Shown: positions 53,167-61,118 of the stretch, in pieces
Layout: each line of letters starts with the position of its first letter
How positions within the stretch are numbered: the first letter of the stretch is position 1
NCBI GenBank assembly: GCA_003208835.1
Contig: QCVD01000001.1
Location: 62,001-126,000 of the forward strand
Origin: Synechococcus sp. AG-683-C23
Lineage (GTDB): Bacteria; Cyanobacteriota; Cyanobacteriia; PCC-6307; Cyanobiaceae
Length of the DNA stretch: 64,000 nt
Reading direction: 5' to 3'
Position numbers and translations under genes: made by a program
Notes under the pieces: model-generated
What the model saw: only the letters and a program-made list of their open reading frames with translations
Told to the model about the DNA's origin: nothing
The model's database searches: none

Positions 53167-54863
53167 TGACGAGCACAAATACTCCGGCCCAGGTCGCTCC
53201 TGTTCAACCCATCGCTGACGATGAAATCGACCTACGCCAACTCGTCGCAGCTTTAATTCGACAGAAAAAGTTGATCGCAGGGGTTGCCGGCACCGCTGTG
53301 CTCCTCAGTGGACTGTATGCATTCACCCGCGATCCCGTTTGGCAAGGTGAGAGCCAGATCGTGCTGGAGAATCAAGACTCTGGAGCTGGATTCGCTCAGC
53401 TGGCCGCATCGAATCCAATATTGGCCAATCTCGCTGGAGCGAGTGGCGGCGGTGGCAGCCAATTGGAAACGGAAGTGACGGTGCTGGAAAGCCCCTCTGT
53501 CTTGAAACCCACCTTCGACTTCGTGAAAGCCCGCAAGGCACAACAAGGAGAGGACACGAGCAAATGGAGCTTCACCGCTTGGCGCGATGGCAATCTCGAC
53601 ATTGAGCTCGAGAAAGGTACCTCAGTGCTCAATATCACTTACCGCGATACAGATCCAGATCTAGTGCTGCCTGTAATCAAACGCATCACCAGCGATTATC
53701 AACGCTATTCAGGCCGCGATCGTCAACGAGGCCTAACGCAAGGGGTTAGCTACTTAGAAAAACAAGTTTTAACCCTAAGGACGAAAGCTGACCTGTCGAT
53801 GAGAAAAGCTCAGGCTTATGCGTTAACCCATGAATTGGGTTTACAAGATGGCATGCCAGCAGCCTCCACAGCAAACTCCGCTGGAACATCAGTCGAGGCC
53901 AACAGGGGGCAAGTCCAACAGCGTGTCAACGCACTGGAACAGCAGCTCATTTCAGCTCGCCGTGCTCGCAATCGCACCGTGTTTCAAGCCCCGCAACTGG
54001 AGGCCAATTCAGAGCTCTTTAGCCAGCTGCAAACACTCGAGTCCAACCTGCAGCAGAAACAATCTCTGTTGAATCCCAACGATGATTCGATTCGCAGACT
54101 GCAACGCCAACGCCAAAACCTAATTGCATACATCAATCAGCAAACAATCGGCCTATTGGAGGGTGAACTAATCACCGCCCAATCCCAGCTGTCGTCTTTA
54201 AACCGACCCCGTGATGTGGTGCTCAAGCACCGTGAATTGGTACGCACGGCGTTACGGGATGAAAAGACACTGGCTGAGCTAGAGATTCAGTTGCAAACCC
54301 TGCAACTCGAACAAGCCAGACAGACCGAACCCTGGGAACTGATCTCCACGCCAACGCTTCTTGACACTCCTGTCGCCCCGCGCAAAAAGCGCATGGTGGC
54401 CCTCGGTTTACTGGCCGGATTAGTCCTTGGGAGTGGCGCCGCCCTCGTCATCGACCGACGCACAGGGTTGGTCTTTAGTGAAGATGAACTGAAAACAGCC
54501 GTACCCGCTCCGTTGCTGGAACGGCTGTCACTTGATTCGAGCCTTGAATGGCCATCCACCTTGCAATTGATGGCACAAGGCCCCTTAAAAAATGCACAAT
54601 CGATTGGATTAGTACCGGTTGGACAACCAGATTCGTTCGCTGTTCAACAGTTTCAAAACCAACTGAAGAAAGCATGTGTTGCACGGGAGATTGAAGCAAG
54701 CCAGGATCTTGTTAAAACAAGGGACTGCGACACTCAGCTGCTCTTGATTCAGCCAGGCTATGTATCTCGAAAGCAATTGGCGCAACTCAACCAAAGCTTG
54801 GCGCTACAAGGAACTCCAATTGCAGGGTGGGTGCTGCTTGACCCAACAATGGAGGCCGGGTGA
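53166..54863 (+). CDS. Chain-length determinant / polysaccharide co-polymerase (Wzz/GumC type)
   Basis: The ATG at 53166 overlaps the Wza stop. The 565-residue protein has IDLRQLVAALIRQKKLIAGV (first membrane segment about 35-55), a long periplasmic part with coiled coil (YLEKQVLTLRTKADLSMRKA, ALEQQLISARRARNRTVFQ) and a second membrane segment MVALGLLAGLVLGSGAALVI (about residue 415-435). The C-terminal 130 residues lack the Walker motifs of a BY-kinase (no GxxGxGKT) though they occupy its place. It should regulate chain length with Wzy and Wza in the inner membrane. Overlaps the next gene by GTGA. Confidence 0.9.
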   Translation: MTSTNTPAQVAPVQPIADDEIDLRQLVAALIRQKKLIAGVAGTAVLLSGLYAFTRDPVWQGESQIVLENQDSGAGFAQLAASNPILANLAGASGGGGSQLETEVTVLESPSVLKPTFDFVKARKAQQGEDTSKWSFTAWRDGNLDIELEKGTSVLNITYRDTDPDLVLPVIKRITSDYQRYSGRDRQRGLTQGVSYLEKQVLTLRTKADLSMRKAQAYALTHELGLQDGMPAASTANSAGTSVEANRGQVQQRVNALEQQLISARRARNRTVFQAPQLEANSELFSQLQTLESNLQQKQSLLNPNDDSIRRLQRQRQNLIAYINQQTIGLLEGELITAQSQLSSLNRPRDVVLKHRELVRTALRDEKTLAELEIQLQTLQLEQARQTEPWELISTPTLLDTPVAPRKKRMVALGLLAGLVLGSGAALVIDRRTGLVFSEDELKTAVPAPLLERLSLDSSLEWPSTLQLMAQGPLKNAQSIGLVPVGQPDSFAVQQFQNQLKKACVAREIEASQDLVKTRDCDTQLLLIQPGYVSRKQLAQLNQSLALQGTPIAGWVLLDPTMEAG

Positions 54864-56251
54864 AATCCTTTTTCGCTGGGTTAGCTTGTTGTGGCCTAGG
54901 ACTATCTTTAAATGCACCAATTGGTGTAGCCGCTGAATGGGAGTCTGTTAATACCGACGCAGAATCTAAATCAACAACTAGCAATCAAGTTGACAAGGGT
55001 AGATCGACACAATGGTCTCCTGTTCAATCAAAGTCGGAAATATCGACCAAGACCAATCGACAAGTGGTTTGGACACCTGTCGAGCCATTAAAAAAATCTG
55101 CGCCTTCGCAATCGACTTTGGCCGTCATAGACACTGGATCGAACGTAAAAGAGCCAATTCGCTGGAAACCTGTTGAGCCAGCGATCGCTCAAGAAATCGA
55201 AGAAGATATAGACAACGAACAACCCATTAAAGATGCTTCAGTGAAGAACGTGGCAATCAAGCCACCAGTGATGCCGAGCGGAGCCACATTTGCTAACGAC
55301 AAAGCGCTATGGCGAGATAATAATTGGCATCCGCAAATCAGCAGCCTTGTCCCTATTGGCTTCGGGCCAAAAGGAACAATGATTTCAATGGGCCTATATG
55401 GGTGGGATTGTACGACTTCAGGCATCTGTACCCAACCTCAAGACTGGGAAGACTATCAGGATCAGTTAGAGCGATTTGGAGAAGCCCACTATGAATTTTC
55501 AGTTGGGATAGGAGATTCAGAAAAACTTGTGGGAATAGCCCTTACAGGGCTATTTGAGGAAACATCACTACCTATTGGTTCTCGTAATGAAACTGAGGAT
55601 AAAAGTATATTCAGCAATTATTATATCGGAGCTCACTTGTCTAGAAATATTGGTCCCGACACTGGACTACGTGTTGGAGTAAAAAACTGGTTAGACGTTA
55701 AAGAATGTGGCCTAGCCTGCGGTTACCCAAAAAGTGCTTATGCAGTGATCAGCCAAAGATTCCGGTTAAATGACAACCAAAACGGATGGTTTCCCAACGC
55801 CTACCTAACAGCCGGTGTCGGCAATGGTGAATTCAGATCACTTGACGAGCAAGTTCGCGAATCTATTGCATCACAAAGAGACAATGGGTGCCAAACCTAT
55901 GGATACATCCCAGACAAACCCTGCACTCCAAATACCTTAAGACGTGCCGTTTTAGATGCAGCTAATTATGGAGAATTAACCCCAATTGGCTCTGCTGCTT
56001 TAGAAGTTTATCCTGGCTTTAATGCCATTGGAGAGTGGACAGGCAGGAATTTAAATCTTGGATTTAGTGTCAAGCCTTTCGAAGAGGTCGGACTGGTATT
56101 CACATCCATGTGGAATCAACTATTAAAAAACTGTGACTACGGATGCGATGTAAGCGTTCCAGATTACAGCGGAAAAGCCCCCCTCCCAGAAAATATGATT
56201 ACATATCGACCAGTATGGTCCTTCAAGCTTTCATTAGACGTTAAATTCTAA
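54860..56251 (+). CDS. Putative outer-membrane beta-barrel protein with W-x-P-V repeats
   Basis: The 463-residue protein starts with GTG (54860), overlapping the Wzz stop. It has a signal peptide (MKSFFAGLACCGLGLSLNAP...AAEWESV) and a disordered part (about 30-110) with repeats TQWSPVQS, VVWTPVEP and IRWKPVEP. The C-terminal part (about 150-463) alternates amphipathic strands and ends SFKLSLDVKF with a final Phe, typical of outer-membrane beta-barrels. No family is recognised. Co-transcription with wza and wzz suggests an accessory role in export or anchoring of the polymer. Codon use is more AT-rich than that of wza/wzz. Confidence 0.72.
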   Translation: MKSFFAGLACCGLGLSLNAPIGVAAEWESVNTDAESKSTTSNQVDKGRSTQWSPVQSKSEISTKTNRQVVWTPVEPLKKSAPSQSTLAVIDTGSNVKEPIRWKPVEPAIAQEIEEDIDNEQPIKDASVKNVAIKPPVMPSGATFANDKALWRDNNWHPQISSLVPIGFGPKGTMISMGLYGWDCTTSGICTQPQDWEDYQDQLERFGEAHYEFSVGIGDSEKLVGIALTGLFEETSLPIGSRNETEDKSIFSNYYIGAHLSRNIGPDTGLRVGVKNWLDVKECGLACGYPKSAYAVISQRFRLNDNQNGWFPNAYLTAGVGNGEFRSLDEQVRESIASQRDNGCQTYGYIPDKPCTPNTLRRAVLDAANYGELTPIGSAALEVYPGFNAIGEWTGRNLNLGFSVKPFEEVGLVFTSMWNQLLKNCDYGCDVSVPDYSGKAPLPENMITYRPVWSFKLSLDVKF

Positions 56252-56793
56252 AGTGTAGTTCTCCACAGAACTAATTAGTATGTCACCTGACTATAAATGC
56301 ATTACCCATAAATACTTTTTCCAACATCAAGCAAACTGAAATCCAGGTATGCGGCCAATAAAGCTACCTAGCACATATTGAATTCACCAATCCTAGATTC
56401 GAAGGTAATGTTCCACTCTTCGATATTTACTTAAATCCTCTTTCAACTTCATGACCATATCAAGTGCTCCGCTGGAGCCACTGATAACGATGTATTTTCA
56501 CTTCACAGCGAAATCAATAGAGGTACTGACAGAGACACGAGACTCGGCGAAGCAGCCCGATCAAAACCTGAGGCCAGCAATCAAAGGCAGCCTTCCCAGA
56601 GATGACTTACACAGAAACGTTCAGCCCAAGGTCGAAACCACATCACTTCCTATTAATTAAATTTATCAAACAAATGCTCAACCAAAGAAAGCTTCACAAC
56701 TATGAATTACAATCCGATTAAACCAGGTCTTATGCAGCATCTATTGCTTGCACATCAGAGCCAACACTTTTAGCGACTCAGTGTCATATCGAG
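56252..56793. other. Intergenic stretch
   Basis: About 540 bases follow the beta-barrel gene. A 69-codon plus frame at 56451-56660 has unlikely composition and is not called. No clear terminator, RNA gene or repeat was seen. The promoter for the GT4 gene should lie at the right end but was not identified. Confidence 0.35.
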
Positions 56794-58029
56794 ATGCGCA
56801 TTCTCCAGCTAGTGCATGGTCACATCAAAACAAGCTTCGGTGGCAGTGAGCATGCCGCATTTGCTCTCCACCATGCCTACAAATGCAATCAGAATGCCTG
56901 GATCCTGACCCCTGGCGTTGAAGATCCAGCTGACAAATCACCAGGTGATCTAAAGCTCCCAAGCAGAAGCCACCCCTTGAAGTTGGTTGGTAAAGATGCC
57001 GAGGAACGGGATCGGCAGCTTGCTTCTTTGCTTCAAGAAATACAACCGCAGGTCATTCACCTGCACCACTACTTGCATTTTGGGGTCGATATCATCGCAG
57101 CCCTCAAAAGGCTGTGGCCTGAAGCCATCGTCGTACTGACTTTGCACGAATATCTGTTGCTCTGTGCTCATAACGGGCAGATGCTGAAACGCGGAAGCAA
57201 TCGGATTTGCAATAACCCAGAGCCAGAGGCATGCTCCAACTGTTTCGAAGGTCTGGATCTCAATCTGTTCGAGCAGCGCAACTTCGCAGCACAAACTGCT
57301 CTAAAAAGCTGCGATGGGCTGATCAGCCCGAGCCACTACCTGCTAACCGTGATGCAGCAGCAGTTCTGTCTCCCAGCAGAAACGCGGGTGATCGAGAACG
57401 GGCTGCCACTCGAGCTGCTTCAAAGATGCCGCCAAAGCAGAGATGAGACGAGCAACGCAACGCCTTCTCTCAATCGCTTCGCTTTCTTCGGCCGGGCCAG
57501 TGAACTCAAGGGGTTACTTGTAATGCTGCAGGCCTGTTATTTAATGTCGTTAAGCGATACGGGCTCATTTCAGCTGCAGATCTTCGGAGGAGGACTGGAG
57601 CTAGAACCAGCAGCTATCCAACACCGGATCCACTCCTTAATTGCCGCTTGCGGCGAACATATTGAACTTCATGGTCGCTACCAGCAGATGCAAATTCCCC
57701 AATTGATGCAGCAGTGCGATTGGGTGATCGTTCCATCGATCTGGTGGGAGAACTCACCGGTGGTGATTCAAGAAGCGTTCGCATGCCACAAACCGGTCAT
57801 CGGCAGTAACCACGGCGGTATCGCCGAAAAAATTAATGGTCGAGGGGGCCTCGGATTCCAACCCAATGATGCTGCCAATCTGGCTAGTCGCATGGCAGAA
57901 GCGATCGGCAACGTGCAGCTGCACCGCTGCCTGCAAAAACAGATGGCACCGCCCTTTTCAATTGAGGCCTGCGCAGCACAACACCTAAAGTTCTACGAGG
58001 AATTGATGCAGAGTCATGCCTGCGGATGA
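56794..58029 (+). CDS. Glycosyltransferase family 4
   Basis: The 411-residue protein begins MRILQLVHGHIKTSFGGSEH (the GG acceptor loop), with VIHLHHYLHFG, VLTLHEYLLLCAHNGQ, a Cys pair (CNNPEPEACSNC) characteristic of a GT4 subgroup, LISPSHYLLT, VIENGLP, AFFGRASELKGLLVMLQACY and PSIWWENSPVVIQEAFACHK (EX7E). The fold and motifs are complete. It would extend a surface glycan. It overlaps the small ORF that follows by 14 bases. Confidence 0.9.
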   Translation: MRILQLVHGHIKTSFGGSEHAAFALHHAYKCNQNAWILTPGVEDPADKSPGDLKLPSRSHPLKLVGKDAEERDRQLASLLQEIQPQVIHLHHYLHFGVDIIAALKRLWPEAIVVLTLHEYLLLCAHNGQMLKRGSNRICNNPEPEACSNCFEGLDLNLFEQRNFAAQTALKSCDGLISPSHYLLTVMQQQFCLPAETRVIENGLPLELLQRCRQSRDETSNATPSLNRFAFFGRASELKGLLVMLQACYLMSLSDTGSFQLQIFGGGLELEPAAIQHRIHSLIAACGEHIELHGRYQQMQIPQLMQQCDWVIVPSIWWENSPVVIQEAFACHKPVIGSNHGGIAEKINGRGGLGFQPNDAANLASRMAEAIGNVQLHRCLQKQMAPPFSIEACAAQHLKFYEELMQSHACG

Positions 58030-58216
58030 GAAGCCACCAGGTGACCTTGAAGTACTCAGAGATGAGCTGAATCACTTTATTCGCTTGTCACAAGTGCAGG
58101 CCAAACAGCTCTCCCGCTACCAAGAGCTGCAGCAACGAAGCCACCGGATGATCTTGAAGCTGAACGATCAATTAAAGGTATCCAGGTCAATGGGATCCAT
58201 CAGCTTCCGCAAGTGA
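58016..58216 (+). CDS. Small coiled-coil hypothetical protein (66 aa)
   Basis: The frame reads MPADEKPPGDLEVLRDELNH, FIRLSQVQAKQLSRYQELQQ and RSHRMILKLNDQLK, which is a heptad-like helix. It overlaps the GT4 stop by 14 bases and its 3' end overlaps the convergent gene at 58168 by 49 bases, so the true stop could be an intrusion. Natural composition and coupling to the GT4 support a real gene; function unknown. Confidence 0.45.
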   Translation: MPADEKPPGDLEVLRDELNHFIRLSQVQAKQLSRYQELQQRSHRMILKLNDQLKVSRSMGSISFRK

Positions 58217-59136
58217 TCCAAGATCAGCGCATCCCTTGCCAGTGCCTGATCTACCTTGAGCACTCGATCGGCGCTGGCGCATTGCAAGCCGTGCTCGTAC
58301 GCCACATCCTGTTGCGCTGACAACCAAGTGAGAGCTCCAGAATGCCCAGGGTGCTCCACCAAAAACCTCAAGGCTGATTGCACAGCGTTTTTATCTCGGC
58401 CGATGTCCTGCTGCAGCATCAGCTCCACCACCAAACCCTGCCAGCAGTGATCAGCGATATCAGAGCCTTCTAGCCGTTGCAACGCCTCGCGGTAACTGGG
58501 CAAATGTTGCCAAACCTGCTCACCCAGCTCCACCACCAGCTGCGCCCAGCGTCGCTGCAGATCCACTGGCAAAGCATCCAGCGACCACTGGCCCCATTGC
58601 ATCAACTCTTCGAGAACGGCCTTGGCCAATGCAGCTCCACCCACACCAATCTGTTGATGCGCAAAGTCAAAAAGCCGACCGTGGAGCTGAGTAGGTGGAA
58701 TGGTCTCCAGCAGTGGGAGTCCGATGGGCTCCCACTGCTGAGCGTTGCAATGCTCTAGAAGATTGGACCGGAGAGCCTGCTGATGAGTTAGCAGGGCATC
58801 GGTCGCTCCCTGCAGCACCTCGCCTTGATCCAGATCGGCTAGAGACGACAACAAAAGTGTTGCTTCCCCAAAGCGATCCGAATCAATCAAGCCTCGGATC
58901 AGGTTGTCGAAGACAAGCAGATGCTCCACACCCTGATCGCGTAGCCACTCCAGCAACATCAAGCTGGTGGCTTGATCACTGGCACTACGGCATTGGATTG
59001 CCTGTCGCAACACAGCAAAAAAGCATTCCTCTTCGTGCTCCCAGCTGCCCTCCAACTCCTGATAGCAGCCCAGCTCGTCGCCAAACCTCTCCAGGAGCTG
59101 AGGCAAGCGCTCACGCAAGGGCGGCCACTCAGCCAT
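58168..59136 (-). CDS. Hypothetical protein of the RgpF-like operon
   Basis: I start at the ATG at 59134-59136 (MAEWPPLRERLPQLLERFGD), which overlaps the upstream RgpF-like stop by eight bases. The 322-residue protein is almost all helical with Leu/Gln/Glu-rich repeats (LMLLEWLRDQGVEHLLVFDN, LQRRWAQLVVELGEQVWQHL) and no membrane segment or catalytic motif. An alpha-solenoid is likely. It is the last gene of a three-gene minus operon; a helper for the RgpF-like transferase is possible. GC-rich. Confidence 0.7.
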   Translation of the reverse strand: MAEWPPLRERLPQLLERFGDELGCYQELEGSWEHEEECFFAVLRQAIQCRSASDQATSLMLLEWLRDQGVEHLLVFDNLIRGLIDSDRFGEATLLLSSLADLDQGEVLQGATDALLTHQQALRSNLLEHCNAQQWEPIGLPLLETIPPTQLHGRLFDFAHQQIGVGGAALAKAVLEELMQWGQWSLDALPVDLQRRWAQLVVELGEQVWQHLPSYREALQRLEGSDIADHCWQGLVVELMLQQDIGRDKNAVQSALRFLVEHPGHSGALTWLSAQQDVAYEHGLQCASADRVLKVDQALARDALILDHLRKLMDPIDLDTFN

Positions 59137-60382
59137 CACCCCATTCCTCCAGCAGAGCCGTAAGCCCCTCGGCCGTAAAACAGTCATCAAGGCGGTGCAG
59201 GACCGGCGTCCCGTGTACTAAACGCCACTGAGGGTTCACCACCAAGCGACGCAATTGCAGCTGCAAACCAGCCAGGTCCCGCCAGAGAAGTGCTGAGGAG
59301 ATCACCACCCAATCCATTCCTGCCGCCGCAATTAGCTGCAGCAGTTGCTGCGAGGGGCTCTGGCCGAAGTCGCAGATCAGAATTCCCAGCAGGCCATCCT
59401 CAAGCTCTTTCTTGAAAACACGGGTGAGCCTGGCTCGCAGGGCAATTTGCTGAAACGGCACCGACACCAGTGCCTTCAAATTCGGATGGGGATGGGCCTT
59501 AATCCAAGCGATTCGTTCCTCTAAAAGCGCAAGATCCGCATCACGCAACAGGATCGCCACGGTGATCGACTCCTGCCAGAGACGACGGTGAGCAGTCGAC
59601 TCCCAAAGCTCTTCCCAAATTTGAGGTTGCTGTTCTGCCATCAGGCTGCAAGTGCGGCCCAGACCATCCTGATTAGCGGAAACGTCCTTCAGCGCCCGAT
59701 GCTTCACCACCGGAGATCCAGCATCCAATGAACAGATTGGGTAGGCCGTGGAGTTGAGCATTGGCTCCCCATTGCGGGGATCCTCCATCGGGCTGATCGG
59801 CAACCAGGCCCGCCACTGGATGCCCAGTTCACCCAACAAGCAAGAGAACCCCAATTCATAGGCCTGAATGACGTCATGACGACTGGCCTGGGGAATGACG
59901 GCCTCAAAAAATTGCACCAACCTGTGGTGCTGCATCACAGCTTGCTCCACCAGCAGGAAATAACTCTGCAAATGCGGCGTGTACAACTGACAGTCCGTCA
60001 AGCCCCACACCGGCCCCGGCTGCTGGACCATGGCGTCGAGGATCGGCTCGAGATCACGGAAAGGGCCCACCACGCTGTCGTTGCAGAGCAGCACGTGGGT
60101 CGCCCCATCAAGCAACTGCTGCTCTCGGGCGATGCGAAGCCCCAACTGATAGGAACCAAAGTCGTAGGCACGGTGGCGCTTACAAAGGCAAATTAACCCT
60201 GGGTACTGCTCAACGAGCTCCTCCAGACCATCGACCTGATCTTGATCAAACACCAGCACAAGCTGCGTGCTCAGCTGCCGCAGGGCGCGAATCCAGCGGA
60301 TAGTAACGGCAGACAGCGTCCCGCCACGCGCATACCCCGCCATAACGGTCACCAAACGCTTGTGGGGCAACGCGTCAGTCAC
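59129..60382 (-). CDS. RgpF-like rhamnan-synthesis family protein
   Basis: I start at the GTG at 60380-60382 (TDALPHKRLVTVMAGYARGG), eight bases into the end of the preceding gene, because the track's longer N-terminus is unlike protein. The protein of about 417 residues contains CKRHRAYDFGSYQLGLRIA and THVLLCNDSVVGPFRDLEPI with WGLTDCQLYTPHLQSYFLLV, the diagnostic centre of the RgpF (rhamnan synthesis protein F) family of polysaccharide glycosyltransferase-like proteins. It is shorter than streptococcal RgpF. Role: probably chain extension of a surface glycan in the cytoplasm. Confidence 0.82.
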   Translation of the reverse strand: MTDALPHKRLVTVMAGYARGGTLSAVTIRWIRALRQLSTQLVLVFDQDQVDGLEELVEQYPGLICLCKRHRAYDFGSYQLGLRIAREQQLLDGATHVLLCNDSVVGPFRDLEPILDAMVQQPGPVWGLTDCQLYTPHLQSYFLLVEQAVMQHHRLVQFFEAVIPQASRHDVIQAYELGFSCLLGELGIQWRAWLPISPMEDPRNGEPMLNSTAYPICSLDAGSPVVKHRALKDVSANQDGLGRTCSLMAEQQPQIWEELWESTAHRRLWQESITVAILLRDADLALLEERIAWIKAHPHPNLKALVSVPFQQIALRARLTRVFKKELEDGLLGILICDFGQSPSQQLLQLIAAAGMDWVVISSALLWRDLAGLQLQLRRLVVNPQWRLVHGTPVLHRLDDCFTAEGLTALLEEWGDG

Positions 60383-61007
60383 AATCACTAGCCTCCCAGT
60401 CCTGCAACTGCCGCTCAAAAAGATCCAGCACCAGATGGTTCGTGAACAGACCGCGATCCCAAGGGGTTGCTGGAGGTTGTGGCCATTCCATGGCCACAAC
60501 CTCCAGCACATCCTCGAGAGTATTTGGCTCGTCTTCATCCATCAGGGCAACGAGCAACATCTCCACCACCCGCTCCGTGTCATTGCGATCTATGGCTTGA
60601 GCCACCTCCATGGCCAGTTGTTCGCCCGACTCGACTTTGCGCAGCTGATTGGCCAGGGCGTGCTTAGCGATCTCCCGCAGTTTTCGATTCTCATGGTGGA
60701 GCAGCTCGTTCCAACGGGCTTCGGCGCGAGCGCGATCCCCGAGGAACAGCCAGATCCTGGCCTCCACATCTTCGAAAAACGACGTCCACATCCCATGACA
60801 CTTGCAGCAGGCGATCAGGGCTTCCGACACCCGCACGGCCCGAATTTTTTGCAGGCAGCGCAACTCCGCATAGATCTCCGGAACACCCGGACGGCACTGA
60901 TCAGTGCCGATGCACTGCGGCAGCCAGGCCGCCCGCTCACAGATCAATAAAGCGTCCGCCCGCAGGGCCAGGGCGCGATCTTCAACGGTGGGGGCTGAGG
61001 ATGCCAT
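60375..61007 (-). CDS. Hypothetical protein, first gene of the RgpF-like operon
   Basis: The ATG at 61005-61007 (MASSAPTVEDRALALRADAL) is chosen because everything upstream in the track's ORF is antisense to the secretion transporter. The 210-residue protein is helical, contains Cys/His positions (ALIACCKCHGMW, CIGTDQCRPG) and repeats of RARAEARWNELLHHENRKLR type. No family is recognised. Its eight-base overlap with the RgpF-like gene indicates coupling. It diverges from the transporter gene across about 110 bases. Confidence 0.7.
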   Translation of the reverse strand: MASSAPTVEDRALALRADALLICERAAWLPQCIGTDQCRPGVPEIYAELRCLQKIRAVRVSEALIACCKCHGMWTSFFEDVEARIWLFLGDRARAEARWNELLHHENRKLREIAKHALANQLRKVESGEQLAMEVAQAIDRNDTERVVEMLLVALMDEDEPNTLEDVLEVVAMEWPQPPATPWDRGLFTNHLVLDLFERQLQDWEASDCD

Positions 61008-61118
61008 AACGGCAATTCTGCTGCAGCACAACCATTGATTCAATGCCGAATCGTCGTCCGCTGAGTGGGGAACTGGGCTGATGAGTTCAAGCCGGTACGC
61101 TTGAACTCGCGGTAGATC

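Noticed and set aside
60267-60950. 227-codon plus-strand ORF
   Set aside because: It is antisense to the RgpF-like operon genes and has unnatural His/Leu/Arg-rich composition.
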